DNA from: Ectocarpus siliculosus
Taxonomy: Eukaryota > Sar > Phaeophyceae > Ectocarpales > Ectocarpaceae
Reading direction: 5' to 3'
DNA length: 64,000 bases
Assembly: GCA_000310025.1 (NCBI GenBank)
Contig: FN649744.1
Span: forward strand, 1,326,869 to 1,390,868
A program made the position numbers and the translations under genes. Shown here one piece after another: positions 62,455 through 64,000 of the stretch (position 1 is the first letter of the stretch; each line of letters opens with the position of its first letter). The notes under the pieces were generated by a model. The model was not told the DNA's origin, did no database searches, and saw nothing but the letters and a program-made list of their open reading frames with translations.

Positions 62455-63374
62455 TGATATTCAAGTATTAAACCCTCGTTCCTACCTTGAGCACTTCGAC
62501 TTCCCAGCAGATCTCGGCGAAGGTAAGGTCGGGGGTCCTCGTCCTGAAGGACAAGTGTTCATACCCAAGGTCACGAAGAGAAACGGCAGGGTCAACGATC
62601 ACGACCACGAGCTACGCGAATTTTACCAAGCGCAGCACAAACGCGCAGAAAACAACAATGATTGGGGCATCCCCGGTGGAGCTCCTACACACTAGCTTGC
62701 TGTTCTCAGCGGCAAAGCGCTTCGACAGCAGGACGAATCCATACCAAAGACTCCTCCCACGCTGTCAATAGTCAGGCAAGAGACGCCGAAGCAGCTACAC
62801 ACACAGGTAGCTGTTATGCTGCATAAGCACCGGGACCAGCGCCAGGCCACCCAAAAAATACAGCTGTCATCGAGCGTACAGGCCGACGCGCGAGCAGCGC
62901 GAAAGGTTGTTGCGTTGGATTCATCCCACTGTCGATATAATCTCGCCCGTGAGACACGGGGTTTGGACTTGCCAGCGATCGTGAGCAGCACTCCACATCG
63001 AACGAACGGCGATCGCTCCTACAGAAAGAGCATCACCCCATCCCCGGGGGATATTGGTACACGCCGACATTTTCAACAGGCATCGTGGTTTGAAAACGAA
63101 ACCGTGTAATCTTGCAAGTAGACTAGCGGTCGATGGGGGGTTTTCCACGCCTCGAGTCATGAACCTCAGTGCCCGATAATATCGTGATCTCTCACCTCGG
63201 AATGCGCTTGACGGCAACCACCTTTCCAGTTATCCTGTGCTGGGCTGTGCAAACCGTCCCGAAGCTCCCTGCAGAACAAACCAAAGAGGAGGCCGGATTG
63301 AGCTAAAGCGAATACCACGTACATTTTCAAAATACCGTCACCCCGGTATGCATACCTGCGATTGTGGGAATCAT
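54801..63374 (-). CDS. CDPK-like protein kinase with EF-hand pair and two C-terminal cyclic-nucleotide-binding domains
   Basis: Exons: 63374-63356 (provisional ATG), 63268-63196, 62543-62486, 62059-61984, 60729-60587, 60154-60024, 59510-58119 (with a 2-N gap), 57692-57511, 56935-56080, 55629-55532, 54878-54801 (TAA). Phases match throughout; with the gap collapsed the sum is 1032 codons. In order: P-loop AGSFGTV, AVKRIPR Lys, alpha-C Glu (EICWEVEVLK), hinge YYYLTMELARGGELFDLL, catalytic loop IIHGDIKPENV (HGD instead of HRD), DFG (LGDFGSA), YNPPE, GDVWALGV; then a CDPK-like junction (LQKFWSARRRLKTCMLSLM); an Ala/Glu coiled region; a degenerate EF-hand pair (DRGRKGYITRGDLE and IDGDPATESRRITYGEM); CNB-A with an intact phosphate cassette (FGEVELL ... 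PRLAT); a long Ser/Ala-rich insertion; and CNB-B (GDFLFCGKGFG) with a degenerate cassette. The first exon is the weakest call, as a longer 5' end may exist. Likely a cytosolic Ser/Thr kinase responsive to calcium and/or cyclic nucleotide. Confidence 0.85.
56590..56690. repeat. GAA/GAC trinucleotide tract inside the kinase
   Basis: gaagaagaagacgaagacg run coding for the poly-Ser linker between CNB-A and CNB-B on the minus strand. Confidence 0.85.
58792..58793. other. Assembly gap (nn) in a coding exon
   Basis: Two Ns are flanked on both sides by the same 8-mer ccggcgag. Upstream and downstream kinase frames differ by one base. Treating the second 8-mer plus the Ns (10 nt) as a duplicate of the first brings the two frames together through a Pro/Ala-rich linker. 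Confidence 0.9.
59645..59790 (+). repeat. Dispersed repeat C, copy 3 (partly doubled)
   Basis: Carries catcgaccgcgctaaccgg then ctgaccaacgcaaaa, and a second half-copy cgaccgcggctgaccaatga 60 bp on. It lies in a kinase intron. Confidence 0.6.
60239..60300. repeat. (GA)n-rich microsatellite
   Basis: agagagagagggagagagag tract in the kinase intron between the DFG exon and the catalytic-loop exon. Confidence 0.85.
62392..62456. repeat. (CT)n-rich microsatellite
   Basis: ctccctctctctctccctct run just downstream (transcript sense) of the alpha-C-helix exon of the kinase. Confidence 0.85.
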
Positions 63375-63661
63375 CGTGATCTCCTTTTATCTGCTCCAGA
63401 GGCAGGCTGGCAGGCAGCAAGGTGCACATGAACCTACGCATACAGCTGTACCTCTGCAACGCCGCATGCACAAGACGACACGGCGTGGAAAACAAAAACA
63501 AAAATCCCAGCATCGAGTTACTTTTAGGCAGACTAAATGCATTGCTGGACTCTTTTCTCTCCGAGAGAAAAATCAGCAATGATTCTTCCGAAAACAACAC
63601 CCGGTTGCAACAACCGCCGCGTACAACAAACCCTCTAATTCAATCCGATTACAGGTCGTGA

Positions 63662-64000
63662 CGAGGGGGGGGGGGGGGGGGGGGGGGCCCCAAAACCGGG
63701 ATGCCCCAATGGAAACCTTAAAACCAGGGCCCCCCCACCCCCAAAAAAACCCCGGGGTTTCCCCCGAACCGGGCCTCGGGGGGGAAAATTGGCCCCCGGG
63801 CCCCTTTGGGGGGGGGGGGCCTTTCAAAAAAAAAAAAATTTCCAGGGGGGAAAAACTTTTTGTTTGGGGGGGCCCCCCAAAAAAGGCGGGGAACCAACCC
63901 AACGGGGGGGGGTTCCTACCGGCGGCCCGCCGCCGTATGGGAGGGACCTCCCCGAAAAAGCCTGAAAAAACCCGGGGGCTACAAAAAAAAAAAAAAAAAA
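63662..64000. other. Low-quality contig end
   Basis: Composition changes abruptly to stretched homopolymers (about 22 Gs, then repeated runs of 4-9 C, A, G, T) and ends in 18 As. This is typical of uncalled tail bases from a Sanger trace rather than genomic sequence. Nothing here should be annotated. Confidence 0.85.

Noticed and set aside
63573-63902. Minus-strand Pro/Gly-rich frame at the right edge
   Set aside because: Most of it falls in the low-quality homopolymer tail.
1-64000. CRISPR arrays, prokaryotic operons, rRNA operon
   Set aside because: No spaced identical repeats, Shine-Dalgarno-led gene trains or rRNA sequence were seen; the gene structure is eukaryotic. tRNA genes were not searched systematically by structure, so their absence is not claimed.

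Overview
The window is nuclear DNA of a photosynthetic stramenopile, most likely a brown alga of the Ectocarpus type. The evidence is: long GT-AG introns with GTGAGN/GTAAGN donors, small exons, many microsatellites and decayed dispersed repeats, and a heterokont-style plastid presequence (signal peptide followed by an ISA|FV site) on one protein. The species assignment is an inference. There are no prokaryotic operons, CRISPR arrays or rRNA genes. Most long open frames are antisense or repeat-driven; real genes had to be read exon by exon by matching splice phases.

Layout. 103-2805 (+): 3' part of an unknown gene with three similar exon modules fused to a coiled-coil tail. 3118-5004 (+): a tyrosine-recombinase (DIRS/Ngaro/Crypton-like) mobile element with two pairs of direct repeats. 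5992-8845 (-): a low-complexity protein ending in a Cys-rich zinc-binding tail. 9852 to about 17110 (-): a large unknown Cys-rich multi-exon gene. About 17.2-23.5 kb: no gene I can assemble; it holds repeats and a hairpin. 23562-27879 (-): MDP1-type HAD phosphatase with a plastid presequence, incomplete in its middle and at its 3' end. 28577-36285 (+): complete ten-exon RPN3/PSMD3 proteasome subunit, divergent from MDP1 across about 700 bp. 39002-45062 and 46636-51755 (-): tandem duplicated six-exon exostosin-like (GT47) glycosyltransferases with identical exon lengths. 54801-63374 (-): eleven-exon kinase combining a CDPK-like kinase and EF-hand pair with two C-terminal cyclic-nucleotide-binding domains; a 2-N assembly gap breaks its frame. 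63662-64000: poor-quality read end.

The most unusual gene is the kinase, which looks able to integrate calcium and cyclic nucleotide signals in one chain with the CNB domains after the kinase, the reverse of PKG. The proteasome subunit, phosphatase and glycosyltransferases are housekeeping or cell-surface functions. I see no functional cluster linking neighbours beyond the tandem GT47 duplication and the shared MDP1/RPN3 promoter interval. All splice models come from reading the sequence by eye: RPN3, the GT47 pair and the kinase close with consistent phases across every intron, while the two large unknown minus-strand genes are partial models.
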